In this document: in pieces, positions 32,574-45,010 of the stretch
How positions within the stretch are numbered: the first letter of the stretch is position 1
How the letters are laid out: each line of letters begins with the position of its first letter
Assembly: GCA_001792895.1 (NCBI GenBank)
Contig: MARA01000046.1
Coordinates: forward strand, 233,108 to 297,107
Source: Lentinus brumalis
Lineage: Eukaryota; Basidiomycota; Agaricomycetes; Polyporales; Polyporaceae
DNA length: 64,000 nucleotides
Direction of reading: 5' to 3'
The notes under the pieces: generated by a model
Seen by the model: only the letters and a program-made list of their open reading frames with translations
Database searches by the model: none
Told to the model about the DNA's origin: nothing
Made by a program: the position numbers and the translations under genes

Positions 32574-34201
32574 CTATGTCGCCAATGGAACGGGAACGGT
32601 CTCCAAGTCTGACTTGGATGGGACCTGCGGTAACTGCTCATGGTCTATCCATGCGTCGGTTGGGTTGTCTAAGGAAAGAGGAGTCATGGGTCAGCGTAGG
32701 TCCAAGTCTGATACGGAACCCCGGACGGCGCACACCCATCTCTCACCCATGAGAACGAGAACCAGACAGCAGTACAAGGAGACACTTACTAGCATGAACG
32801 GAATGAATCACCAGCCGGTTCCACTTCGCGAAGGTCGGGAGGCACTCCGAGATACCAGCCTTCCACCAGCCCTCCCACTCCAGCCTGTCTCCAAGAGCAT
32901 GCACGACGATGGTGGCTCTGCATGGGTCGGTCTCGGGACGGGGGTCGCCCGTGGTCTCGTCTCCGCCGCTGCCCTCCGAGGATTCGCGCTTGCATAGCGC
33001 TGCTTCCAGGAGCAGGCCGACAGCGCGGAGGAGCTCAAGGAATGCGTCCCGCTTGAAGAGCTGTCTGTACCACGGTCCAAGGTACACGTATGGCTGGGAT
33101 CGTGAGGCGTTGCCCCTGCGGTCCCCGGCATTCGAGGGCACCCACGAGACGAGCGTGTCCCGGAGTGAGTCGAGCGTGCGGTCGTGAGGCTGCGGGAACG
33201 GTGCAAGCCAGAAGTCGAGACGATCCAGATGGGGAAGGGATTGCAGATCAACAGCCAGCAATGGCTCTTTGTGTTCATTCGCTGATTTATCTGGCGCGGA
33301 ATGAGATGCGTGTACTCCGTTTCTACAGGTAAAGGTGAGACTCACCGACCGGCTCGGGCTGACGAGAGGGGGGTCGTTCGGGAACTTGATCCACAATGTC
33401 CGGAGAGACGGGCCAAGCGCGGAGAGGAGTCTCTGCCTGCCGTGCTCGTCGATGTCAACACACTTCGTCGCGAGTCAGTGGAAGTCTATACCCAATATAG
33501 CTGCGGAGACGTACGGCGAGCAACTTCAGCTTCGGGAGGAATGTGTTCCGAGAGTTAGGTGAGTTATGCTTCGTCATGCACCGCGGCTCCTGCCCAAGAA
33601 CAGCCCAGAACACCCCTTCGCAATAGAGCTCTTGAAGAACGGGGAATGTATTAAGGATACGAGCAAGGTCGCCGAATGAAGAGAACCTGACGTTCGAGAA
33701 GTATAACTTGTGGATATGCGAGATGCAGGACATCAGCGACGGGAGGTACGGGTGGGTCGGCAATGACGGCAGCTCCTTCTTGCCCTCAGGAAGCGGCTTC
33801 GCAGCCTTCGCGACAGAGGAGAGCTCGTGGAAGTACACGTCCGTGAGGTTGGGCAGCCTCCCGCGGAGGGCTGTCGGGAATAGGACGGCCGGGCTGAACG
33901 GTACGTGGAGGTATCCTCGCAAGGAGAGCGTACGCATGTAGGTACCGAGCTTCGGGGATGCCTCGACGAGCTCGGCGTAGCGGTAGAGCGCGTCCTTGTC
34001 TCGGAGGAGGACGTATTCGAAGAGAAGGCTTTGCCCGCGGGGCCGCCATGAGCGACACACGAGGGCGCAGCTGGAGAGCGTGACAAGAGAGGTCTGGATG
34101 AGGTCGTAGCGTTCGTCGTACGCCGCTTCTATGACGTGCTCGCAGACCTCGGTTGGGAGCCGTGGTTTGGCTTCGACGTGCAACTGAGGACTGTCGGTCA
34201 T
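32574..34201 (-). CDS. F-box-like protein, third family, copy 2
   Basis: Exons by eye: 34201-33515, 33462 onward, a middle part to 32790, and 32668-32574. It opens with LPTEVCEHVIEAAYDERYDL and LSSCALVCRSWRPRGQSLLF, then RGYLHVPFSPAVLFP, CVDIDEHGRQRLLSALGPSL, PCRATIVVHALGDRLEWEGW and PTFAKWNRLVIHS, matching 30112-31791 throughout. The last exon ends DLETVPVPLAT. Odd: the second intron seen in copy 1 has no clean in-frame equivalent here (GTGAGT near 33340, acceptor gcgccag); reading straight through stays open, so copy 2 may retain it as coding sequence or splice differently. The function is inferred from the family only. Confidence 0.78.
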
Positions 34202-35980
34202 CGTTGAGAGTGGTGTGGACCAGAGCGGAGGTCTGAGTAGAGCGGGAGCGTGCGGAGTGCGGAGAGCGGAGAGCGGAGTCGAGCAGGTCCTGGATATAGT
34301 GTGTCAGTGCATGTACGGCGTGGATAAGTTGCGCGGGTCCTAGGATGGTGGGTACATACTGATGGCAGAAACGAAATAGGATATGCGGTCTTCACCGTGC
34401 GGCCTGCCGAAGCAAACTCTCGTTGACACCCTGCGCCTTCGTTGTTGCAATTGATACCAGCGATATCCTCGCCTTGTCCCGAGTACCGCGAAGAGGGTCT
34501 CCAAGTAAGGGCAAGACATAGAGAGCACGGGTGCTCATGCTGCATCAGGTAAAACGCAGGGGTTGCTCGACGATCCGGATGCACCTTGCGTATCTTTGCA
34601 GGCACCCTAGGGGATATGGCCAGACATTATCGGAACCACGCAGAGGTCATGAGTCGGGTCGCACCTGGCAGGAGAAGAGTGAGGATACCACCCCGTCTCA
34701 TGCCACGCGTCGGTGACGGGCGCACCGTGCGAGACCATGTCTGCGGGACCTGCATCCGACGACGACATAGTGTGTGAGTGTGGGATGCGTGTGAGGCCAA
34801 CAGGATTCGCGCGCGACATAGAACGCGTACATCTCGCTTGGAATTGCGATAGAGGTGCTATGTCAGCGTACGGCCAATGTATATTGGTCGCCGCAGCCTG
34901 TCAAGGTTTATATCTGGTATCAGGGAGCACGTCTGCTGCGCAGAACTTGCGTAAGATGCCTTTGCAGGATTCGGATACGGGATGCCGTGAGACAGGCCTT
35001 GTGTGGTCTATGGCGGGGACGTAAGAGTGAGATTGGACGACCAGGGTGCACGGCGACGGCTGCAGGGTGTCAGAGACGTGCGTTAGAGGCTGTCCGACTT
35101 CTGATATATCAAATGCGGCTTCAGCACGCTGAGCAACGTTCGAGCCGTACAGTGAGGACTCGAGGAGCTCAGAAAGACGCACCGGGATCTCCGCTGGGGG
35201 CAAGTCAGTCCGTCTGGAGTGGACTCGTGTTCATCCTCTGCCGAGACAGAAGGCGATGACGAACACAGCCTGCAAGAATATCAAAGGGGACTCTCAAGCA
35301 GAAGGACTCCGCTCCGCTTGCCACAGCCTCCCATGTAGGTAGTCGAGCTGCTTCCCGCCTCGATGGGATGCGGAGATAAGGAGAAACGACTAGCCCGAGG
35401 TCCTGCGGCGCGGATGTATACCCCTGACAGACGTCTATGAGTCGCAGCAAAAGAAGTCAGTGAGAAGTGAAGAAGCGCACCGCGTACGATCGCAGAAAGA
35501 GCCTATGCATATTCGTGCATGTGAACATCAGAGGATGTACCCCCGAATGTGAATAGAGGCACGATGAATCCTGAGTTCTTGCGGCCTTCAGGGATCAGAA
35601 GAGAGGTGATATATACAGCGTTGCGTCATGTCGCGTGGACGTCTACCCTGCCGTCGCAACCCGCCATAAAACAAGAGAGAGACGACCTGCTCCCAAAGAG
35701 AGCCTGAGTAAGGAATTGTATGTCGTGAAGATGAGCGAGGACCCTCACTAGTAAGTACTCGGAGTCCAGAGGCCCGGGCTTGCCGACTCCCGAGCTGGAG
35801 GTGAGTCATGAATGCCTCGCAGCTGTTCAAAACTTGTCTAGCCACTTCGCGGCACACGGATGTGGGGCGTCGACGTTGTAAATTCATCAGCAAAAGCGCA
35901 CATTACATGGGGAACGTACTCAGAGGTTTGCTAGGACCACATATTTTCAATAGCTAGATAGTGCAATGCAAACACGTCGT
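34202..35980. other. Intergenic; scattered minus-strand open fragments next to the transposon
   Basis: 1.8 kb with no complete gene. Protein-like minus-strand pieces occur in different frames, for example LSELLESSLYGSNVAQRAEA near 35185-35115, QDLGLVVSPYLRIPSRREA near 35410-35355 and PYSGSLWEQVVSLLFYGG near 35720-35660. They may be remains of one gene broken before or during transposon arrival, or chance open frames. Nothing nameable. Confidence 0.25.
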
Positions 35981-35983
35981 GTA

Positions 35984-36024
35984 CCTAAACCATGCACCGC
36001 CGCGCAATCCATACCCAGGGGCGC
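35984..36024 (+). repeat. Left terminal inverted repeat of the Plavaka element
   Basis: Starts CCTAAACCATGCACC and ends with the 16-bp core CCATACCCAGGGGCGC; it is longer than the right TIR by a 12-14 bp insertion between the outer and inner blocks. GTA precedes it. Confidence 0.6.
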
Positions 36025-36371
36025 GCCGCGAACGTTTGCAGAGCACAGCGGAGCATTTCATTACAATGGAAACAGCGTACAAAGCATATGCATACAGAGA
36101 GAGAGCATCATCAGACCATGCGTACATCTAAAAACACGTACAAAGCTATAAAATCATACACGAGGAGAACGTCCAGAGAGTCGAGCGGCGCAGCGGTAAC
36201 AGTAAGACTAATATACAGAGAGACATCATGCATACGTGCAGGACTAGTTGAAGCCCCAGCTAGGCGGAAGGCGACGCCTCTTCCTCTGCTCGTCGTCGCT
36301 GTTAACTTCTTCCATCTAGACAGGAGAGAACGTGAGCACCCAGGGCGAGTCACCGCATCAGACACAGACCT

Positions 36372-37516
36372 TTACTGGCGCGGGCAAATGACTTGCTGTC
36401 GCTCCAGTACTCGCCCTTGCCGCGGACTGTTGATGTCCTATATCAGTGAACGATCCTGAAGATAGCCGCGAATACATACCCTGCTGCAACGCGCTGTGCC
36501 GGTGCGCGTCATGCTCGTGAACCCGGATGCAGCAATCATGGGGTCAAGTGAAAGGGACATTGATGACGATGATGCGGTCGGGATCGTATGAGCGCGAGTG
36601 ACCGTAGCTGTCTGGCGCAAAGCTGGGGCAGCTGGGGTGAAGCGCTCCTTGAGACGAGCATACAGGGGGTCCTCGACGAGCCCAGCTACGGCGTCGGATA
36701 TCTTCGGAGTGAGGTATGCTGCGCTGGTAGCGTGGAAGGGGTGAGACGGTCTTGCAGCGACCTCCAATAGCGCGTCTTGCACGCGTCCTGCGGTGTCCTT
36801 GAGTAGGCGTGCTTCGAGCAAGGGCAGGACGCGCCCCTTGACATGCTCATCCAACACCTTCATGGCGCGCTCCTCCAGTTCAGCCTGAGCACGCTTGAGG
36901 TGTGCGTCCAGAGCGACCATAGTGCGCTCCTCGAGCTGTGCCTGGGCAGCCTTGAGCTGGCTCTCCAACGCTTGAAGCTGTAGTATCTGTAAGGGAGCGT
37001 GGTCCTCCAGTGCGACCACTTGAGGACAGCACGGCGGACGATCTGGATGTCAGTAGTGCCCGCGGGTGATGCTGCTGACCACATACCTCGCGCAAACAGC
37101 CTTTCAATCTCCTCCTTGTGCCCATCCTCCTCATCCTCGTCGCCCCACCCACCCTGCATCTCATCTTCCGCATCACCCTGACTTCCAACCTGGCTTTCCG
37201 GTGCTGATCTCCCCTTACTGTACCTGTAGTCCGTCTCCTGAATCGTTGCACATTGGTACGCCTTGATCGCTGCGGTGAGCGCGCTGCTCGAGCTGTCTGT
37301 ACGCGTCTTGCACGCGTCAGCGGCATCGAGATAGTCAGAGACGCACGACTGTTCGCCGTCCTTGAGGCCGAGATCGGAGGCGAGTTTTGCGGTTTCAATG
37401 GCCAGAGTCAGGAGGCTGTGGACGACAACCTGGTGAGGAGTGGTAGCCTTCTGGCCATGCAAGGTGCGATGGAGCGTGAACGCTCGGATGAGCGCGTCTG
37501 GGAGGAGGAGATCCAT
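36372..37516 (-). CDS. Unrecognised coiled-coil protein carried by the Plavaka element, 352 aa
   Basis: Three exons: 37516-37087, 37042-36480 and 36437-36372; introns of only 44 and 42 bp, frame clean across both. The N-terminal half starts MDLLLPDALIRAFTLHRTLH and has helical, acidic and Ser-rich segments (EMQGGWGDEDEEDGHKEEIE). The C-terminal half is a long coiled coil with an internal repeat (LKAAQAQLEERTMVALDAHL, then LKRAQAELEERAMKVLDEHV). No known domain recognised. It lies inside the transposon ends, on the transposase strand, 370 bp from its stop, so it is probably an element-encoded accessory protein rather than a host gene. An alternative start slightly upstream is possible. Confidence 0.6.
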
Positions 37517-37885
37517 CGGCGTATGTTCTGGGTGTGGAGGAGGTCGGTAAGCTGGGAGCTCGCGCCAGACGCGACTGAACGTGACAGTAGACGCCTGACT
37601 CTCATGTCACGGCAGCTCTACCGTCCAGAGTACCCAGCTTGGTTTATGAACGCAAAAACAATTTCCTAGCATAGAGCACACATGTAAGACCCTGCTTAAC
37701 ACAAAAGACGAGGGGGTTTGTGCATAGGTCGTTCGTCAACAATTGCGGGTCTGCAAGCAGGCAGGCTTTTGCGCGGCTGTGTCGATGTCACAAGGGTGAC
37801 TGGTCGCGTCTGGCAGGCGTTAATCGCGTCACGCGTCGCGTCGCGTCATGGTACCTGCAGAAGTTGACGGTTCGCAGTACGAGTA

Positions 37886-40800
37886 CTACAATTGTGCATA
37901 TCCAACCTGTGTATACTCGTCAACAGGCTCACCAGAGTCCACAGGATCCTCTGCGTCATCCTCATCCGCTCTACCGTCGTCGTCCTCAAGCTCCCACTCT
38001 GGAATATCAACTTCCTCATCCTCAAGCTCTTCGTCCATGCCCTCCAATGCTTCCTCAAAAGCTACGAGCTCGTCTTGAAGAGTAGCCTCCAGTCTGCCAT
38101 CAGCCAACTCTGGGAGGAAGTCCAGGAGATCTTCGGGGTGCTCAGCCACCGCAGGAACCTCGCCCTCGACGTCTTCATCTTCTCCCTCTGCGACGATATC
38201 TTGCCACTCTGGATCGATGTCGGTGTCGTCAACCGACGCAGTAGTGCGCACTGCAATGCCTCGGTGCCCAACACCGCCGCCGTAGTACCGCATGAACATA
38301 TCGCGATCTACAAAGCTGCACAATCTATCAGTAACTCAAGCGGACAATGCCCAAGGTGAGTACTCACAAGTTCACGTAGTGATACCGGAAGTCCTGTTGC
38401 GCCAAGACCGCGTGTCCATCTGACTTTCCCGCTACTTCTCGAGCCATCGACGGTCCAAGGAGGGAGTCCACCCGCCGAAACGCAAAGGCCGGAATGATGT
38501 GGCAGCCACGCACAACATCGGAGGGGTCAACGAAGCCAAAGGACGGCTGTGCATGGCTGTCCGGGACGAACTCCAGACGGTGCAGACGCTTCTCTTTGAA
38601 AACACCGGGTGCCGAGCGGTCGAGTTGGAACCAACGGACGAAGAGAACGTCCATGCGCTCGAAGTCTTGCATGGGAGACTCGTACAGCCGCACGTTCACA
38701 TGAAAGATCCGGACGACGCGGGCATAGACGTAGGGGTGGGTGTTCTGAGTCGGCTCGTCGTCGGAGTCGTCTGCTAGTAGCATGATGTCTCCGTGGTTCT
38801 TCGGATTTACGGAGTCTTGGCTGCGCCGTAGGTCGTACGAGGTCCAGTTTAGTCGCAGGACCTCGTGCCAGTAGGCTGTCTCCTTGCTAATCACGAGGCG
38901 TGCGCGGTCCTGGAAAGCGAAGCCGTTGTCATCGTTTGGGCCTTGTGGGACGAAGAGACCTCGGTCTTGTAGGCGACCTAGCAGATGGTCCTTGAGTTCT
39001 CTGTAGAAATCCTGTAGAGAGCATCAATTCATGTTACCATGTAGTAGAATGAGAGGCAGGACGACGTACTCGCAGCGCGGGATCGTCTCTGTACGAAGAA
39101 ACCCAGTTCATGATGTTCGAGTGGTGACGCTGTGACTGGGCGATGTGGTAGCGGTCAGCCGGCGAGGTGTAGGCGAGCTTCTCGTCTTCGGCCAGTAATG
39201 GCTGCGCGTGCTGCGTAGGAGGCTCTTCCGGTAGCCCTGCTAATGGAGACTGCGCCGCAAGAGTCTTCTTCTTCCTCGCCGCCCTCGCCGCATCCACACG
39301 TACCTTGATGAGCCGGAGCTTCTCACCATGCAGCATGCGTCGGGCGATCTGCCCTTCGAATTGCACCTTATTGGTTCGTGCGTACGCGAGCTTGACATGG
39401 CAGTGCTCCTGTTCGCCCTGTACGCACGGAACTAAGTGAGTCTGTTCGAGAGCAATGCGTAGTGTACACGCACCATTTGAGCAGTCGTATTGTCGAGTGA
39501 ACCGAACTGTCTACAAGCGGCGGCGTAGTCTCGCAATGCGTGAAACTTGTAGGTCACGTAGTTGAACTGCTTGCGCTTCCGCACGGAGGAGGTCTTTAGC
39601 CCGGTAGCAGTACCCTTGAGCGCCGCGAGCCGCGCTTTGCGACGTCCTCTTGCAGCCAGCTCTTTGGGGAGCTCCACCGTTATGTACTTGGGACAGACCT
39701 TCTTGGCGTAAGTGCGTACAGAGTCGCCGACCGCGGCCGTGGCTGTCCCCAGGCCGTCAATGGTCTTCGATGTGTGCATACGGAGCTTGCCAAGTGAGAG
39801 GACCATCGCGAGATCAAAGGTCAGGTCGAGGACAATCCTGTTGTCTGCCTTGGATTTGAGTAAGCCTTCGAAGACAGGCATGAAGCACTAGCCGCCGCAC
39901 AGACGTCAGTATCTCTCTAGCCACAATGCATGTTCGCATCAACATACCTGAAGGCGATCCTCGTAGTCCCGTGCTGCCAGCTTGCCCTGATCCGACACGT
40001 TCCTGGAGAACTTCCTGATCGTAGACCGTCCAAATGTCGGTACCTGACGGAAGCTGCATTCCGCATGTCAGTACCATGTCAATGGGGGATGCATGACCTG
40101 CTTACCGGATGTTGAACGTCTGGACGCAGTCCTCTCCAGCAGCGTCGAGGATGCGCATGTGGTGGGTAAACACAGACTTCCAAACCCCGAGTTCAACCTC
40201 GTGCATGAAATCTGGTGCGAAGAGAGAATAGAAATTGAAATTGTGTTCGCGCAACCTGATGGAATACGCGCTCTGTGTCGCGGCATCAGTCACAGAATGG
40301 AGTGATTTCTGTGAATGACGTACTCGGGTGGGTGTGAGAGACAATGGATCGAGGATGCGTTCCAGGTATTTGCTCGTCAGGGGGATACCCTTCTCGAAGA
40401 TGAAACGCCGCGCGAGCGTGATACGCCACTGGACATCGTTGTCGTCGACCCGGGTCTTGTTGCGACGGCAGTCGTCAGCGTATGTTCCCATCCCGATGAT
40501 CTTGTCTTTGTTGATCTTGCATCGAGGACACGGACACTTGGCTAGGAACTTCAGGGCCGTTAACAGCATTCTATCGTCAAAAACGACGTCCCTTGTCCAT
40601 CAGAAGGAGCACTAATCAGAGAAGACGTGACGAGATACGCACTTCTCCACATAGTCGGCGATATGCAGAACAAACCGCGGAAACTGACGCCGCTTGATGC
40701 CATCTCCGCAGACGATAACGTCGCCGTGAACGTAGATGTACATGAAGTCGTCGTCAAGGAGGAGTAACAGGACCTGCTGCATGAGTTCGCGGCGGAGGAA

Positions 40801-42632
40801 CTTGAGGACAGCGGCTGTTGCAGCAATCTGGTGTTCACCGATGTAGAAGTCTTGTACGCGGTCCGGAAGCTAGGATAAACGCCATCAGATGCGCCCTGAA
40901 AGTGCGTGCCGTACATCTCACCGAAGGAATGTAGGCCATATGGTATGCGGCATACGCTGTCGGTTGCCCTCGGACGTACTTGCTCTGGTTGCCGATGTAC
41001 ATGTACAGCGGCCACAACTTGGCGGTACCGAAGTTGGTGAGACGGGTAGCGTCCGAGTACAGACATATGAGTGTGACGCAATACTCCAGGTCGTCTGGAT
41101 CCCCAGGCTGACGGGGCTGCGCTCGCATAGCGGCATCTTCTTCGAGTGCGACGTCGGCGTTGAAGATCTCACTGTACGCACGTTCATCTTCGTCGTCAGC
41201 AGATGAACTCAGGATTGTTGACCGTCGGGAGGAGGTGGATGATGAACTCGAGGTTGAACAGGACGAGGACGAACTAGTAGAAGAGGCCGTGGACTGGGAG
41301 GAACAGGAGGGAGTGGGAGAGGAGGCGCGCTGCTTGCCCGCGGGGTCAGCCTTGACATATAAATGATGTGGGATCATGTGCCAGTCCTTCATGCAATCTT
41401 GCTGAAGTGCGGAGCGTAGCACCTCTCGGAAAGACCGGTGCCAGACGCCCTCAAGCGTGAACAACGGCGCGGCGTCCTCAGACGAGTAGCGCACCCCTTC
41501 CTTTGGCACGCGCACCGAGACCTTGCCCTGCAGCCACCCATCCTTCGCTGACAGCGGTGAGCCGGTATCCTCCTCCACGTAATTGTCCAGTAGCTTGAGT
41601 GCCCTCGCTGCATCAAACTGCACGAGATGTGCGGGCTCGAAACCGTCCGCTTGCATGACCTCGGTAGCGAGCACGTTCATCTGCTGGTCGGACTTCATGT
41701 TGGACCCGTTATTCTGCCAGTAGAGCATGTCGAAGGTGGTCACGTTCGGAAAGGGTGCGTACGGAGGAGGCAGGTCTGAGTGTTGGTCCTGCATGAAGTT
41801 GGACTCATGGCCTGGGGGTACGCGGTTGTTGGCTTGTCGAGATGGCCGTGTGTCGAAAGCCACAGGATCGCAGTAGGACTCAAGTGACCGGTCGGACTCC
41901 TCTGGATCCCGCTTGGGCCTCACCGGAAAAATGCGATACAATCCAAACGCGTTGGTCGAGGAGCGGTATTCTGTAGAGCAGACCTCTGAGGCATCCCGCG
42001 GCTGGGACTCCGCCTCGGAAGCCGGGAGGTCACGGTCTGGGGCCGCGATGAAGTCCAGGGCCTCGGGGAGGGCCTCCAGGTACTCCAGCTCTGCTTCTTC
42101 TATGAGCGGGGGAAAGCGAGGGCTTGGGACAGCGGATGAGAGGATAGGCGGTGTGGCCTCACGAGGAGGTGCAGCGGGAGGTAGAATGCGAGGAGTGGAT
42201 GGTCCGGCGTATGAGGTGGGCTGGAAGTCTTTGAACTGCCCGTATGCCGGCTTGCGGACACGTCCTGAGCGGGTGACGAGGGCTGGGTCTGGAGCGGCCA
42301 CTGCGACAGGCTCTTCGGGCAGTACATTGGGCAGCGCATCGAGCGGCGCGTCGGGCAGCTCTGCATGAGCCTGTGGGTGATCAAAGATCGCCTAATCCCG
42401 CAGTCAGTACACCATAAGAAGGTCAGAGGATCGACGTGGATCGACGCACCTGCGCCAACTCTTGGCGTTCTCGTCGCTTCGCTCCCTTGCGCAGATCATG
42501 GTCTCGCTGCCTGTTGAGGGCATGAGACACACCAGCATTGTTGTAGCTTGGGCATCTACGCTTGTGTTGAGATTGTTTGCGGACGTCGGGCTCCAGTGCC
42601 TTGCCGCAACCCGGGCACCTTGAGGCGGGCAT
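37886..42632 (-). CDS. Plavaka transposase, intact, 10 exons, 1411 aa
   Basis: Exons: 42632-42450, 42391-40922, 40869-40643, 40570-40324, 40272-40106, 40053-39948, 39887-39474, 39417-39070, 39011-38368 and 38315-37886; all nine introns (51-72 bp) are GT-AG and keep frame. N-terminal zinc finger CPGC...HKRRC (residues 6-27), a disordered RSGRVRKP region, then the family core: FPNVTTFDMLYWQNNGSNMK, LYSDATRLTNFGTAKLWPLY (Asp near 508, likely first catalytic acid), KYVRGQPTAYAAYHMAYIPS, KFLAKCPCPRC (Cys cluster), FAPDFMHEVELGVWKSVFTH (Asp near 730 and the following Glu), VPTFGRSTIRKF, and FNYVTYKFHALRDY. A very acidic C-terminus ends the protein. Role: DDE/RNase H-fold transposase that cuts and joins the element ends. 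Transcribed away from DUF6698 with a 186-bp divergent spacer. Confidence 0.92.
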
Positions 42633-42818
42633 TCTGCGGCCTATACTTGTCGGTCGTGGTGGTTGCTGTTCAGGGCAGATGCGGCGTTGACGATCCCATC
42701 ATGAGCTATACAGCAGGCGGCGGGGATCGACGCGGTCACATGACAGGAGAGTATAACATGCGCGTCGCATAAGCGCCATGCCATCCACTCCTCTTCCTCC
42801 ACTACAACCACGACACAG

Positions 42819-45010
42819 ATGCCTAAAGAAAAGCTCACCAAGGCTCAGAGGAGGGCACGCCGCAATGAAGAGCAGGCTCTCAAGCGCGCTGAGAAGAAGA
42901 GTAAGCAGATGAGCGGCTCCGGTCTGAAGTCAGTCCCACGCACGGTGATGCCTGAGAACAGTACCCGCGCGCCTCCCTCCATGCCTCCCACCACGACAAC
43001 TCCCACAACGACAACTCAGGAAGAGCCTCCTCCACGCAATAGCTCACCGGAGACAGGCTCACCTCCTCCCCGATCCAGCTCTCCTCGCACAAGCCCTGCA
43101 CCTGACGACACGCCACTTGCCAATCACACTCGGAAGCACAACAGCCGCAGTGAAACACTCGACAAGATCATTCAATCAATGCAATCCGACGTTGACCTTC
43201 GCAAGTAAGTCCTGTAGTGCGCATATAGTGGGCTATACACGCATATACTCACTATCTTTGGCTTTGCCAGGACCTCCGACGACCTCGAGGACTACCATGA
43301 TCAAGCTCGCATGGTTCCGCGGCTCGTCCATCCGTTTATGGATGTGTACGAAGTCCTCATGTTCGGCCGTGCATACAAGGGTACGGATATGACATGGGAC
43401 GAAGACGACGAGGACGACGAGGACGACGTCGAGTCAGAGGATGAGAGCGAGGACGAGGACGAGCAAGAGCAACGCACGCGCGACAGGAAGGAGGCCCGGT
43501 ACGCCCTCGCATTCATATTCATTGTATGCTTGCTGAAACCCTTGTAGTGCCGCTGACCGTGATCACAAGAAAGAGCTATTGTATGAATACAACGCCCTCC
43601 TCAAGCTCATCCCTGACCTCAAGAAGGACATCGAACTCCTCGACGACGACGACATCAAAAGTCTGAGTAACTATGTCCGTAATTTCTCTGTGCATGTGAG
43701 CTGTACTAACATCGCACCATCTGCAGATCAAGTATGAGTCTGGCAAGGCTCGCAGCTCGGACTCATCACACCTCGTCGACCGGCTCATCCAATATATCCC
43801 GTTGGCTCGTGGCGACATGGACGATACACCCTATCCGACGCGCGTTGAGAAGGGACGCCGGGATACAAGGAGTATGTGACAGCTCGTGAGCTCATCCCTC
43901 CCAGCCTCATAGACTCCTTCAATGATGATTGGCAAAAGTGAGTGGCCTCGCTCTTGGCTGCGGAACTTTGAACTAACCCGTGCTCATACGCAGACTTTGT
44001 GAGAGTATCCTGAGCGACAAGGTCATCATCACCGCTGCCGACTATCCCCTCTTCCTTTTCGACCTCGACCTCAGCTGGTGGAACGACGACAGCAACATCC
44101 TCGATGGCCTCCTGCGCGGCGTCTTACTCCTCCTGGTAGGTCTTTGTCCAGAAACTCGCACTCATCTGGATGCTGACACGTCTGATGTACTAGGCTGTCA
44201 AGTCGCTGTGGACCGGCCCCTTGTCTGCAACTTTGGTTGGAGGGCGCAAGCTCAAGACACCTGGCAAGCAGCCGATCGCCGTCGCAAACAACGTGACGAA
44301 GATAACACCGCGCATGTTGGCGTATACTGCGGTGCAGGTACGTCCACTCAGAGGGCTTCCTGAATGTCTCGCTCACGTCCGCTGGCTCCTGCAGGTCCGC
44401 CATGCGTTGACGTCAGGATCCTGGAACGTCATGGACCACCACTTCGACAACTCGAACTTCTTCGACCGTATCGTCGCGCTCTTCAAGGAACCGATGTCCG
44501 CCTGGGCCCGGGAGCTCTTGGAGTGGTGGAACGCGTAAGTGATGCCGTCTAACACCTATTCTGGCTAACGTGTCCGTTGTGCAGACAAGTCTTTGGCAAT
44601 ATGTCTAACAAGCAGATCAAGAAGCTCACCCATGGCCGCAACACAATGGACGACCTGGTGCAGCAGGCCTTGAAGGACAGGAGCAGCGGCAAGACGAAGG
44701 CTGCCAAGGCTGCAGGAGCTGCGAAGCGGTAAGTCGCATTGCTCACTCCCCACTATGTACGACTCGGATCTCAGCTGCATCATGTAGATCAGCCTCACCT
44801 GCGAGGTCGCCGAGCGCACCGCCCCGGAAGAAGACCACACTGCGTGAGGACTCCGCCATGGATTCCTTGGACGCTGACGGTGCGCTGCGTGATGAGGAGC
44901 GGTCGGGCGACGACAAGGTCGACGATTCTATCCTGCAGCCCAAGCCTGAGGACGGCGACCCCGCGGGGGGCGAGCTGGAGATCCCCAACACAGAGCGCGA
45001 CGGCTCATAG
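42819..45010 (+). CDS. DUF6698 protein, Plavaka partner; one apparent frame break
   Basis: Multi-exon: 42819-43204, 43271-43498, from 43548, and on to 45010, with introns of 49-66 bp. N-terminal basic coil (KAQRRARRNEEQALKRAEKK), Pro/Thr linker, then YHDQARMVPRLVHPFMDVYE, an acidic run, YEYNALLKLIPDLKKDIELL, DLDLSWWNDDSNILDGLLRG, NNVTKITPRMLAYTAVQVRH (the most typical DUF6698 block) and WARELLEWWNAQVFG. Family knowledge: DUF6698 proteins accompany Plavaka/KDZ-like elements in mushrooms; role unknown. Oddity: near 43860 the expected RGYKEYVTARELIPPSLIDS lies one base out of frame with the preceding exon (a missing G in CCGGG), unless a 74-bp GT-AG segment (gtggcg...gtgacag, about 43817-43890) is spliced out, which would restore frame but drop conserved-looking residues. 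Confidence 0.75.

Noticed and set aside
37823..37850. Repeat GCGTCACGCGTCGCGTCGCGT as an element end
   Set aside because: Lies between two element genes, far from the mapped ends; simple slippage is enough.
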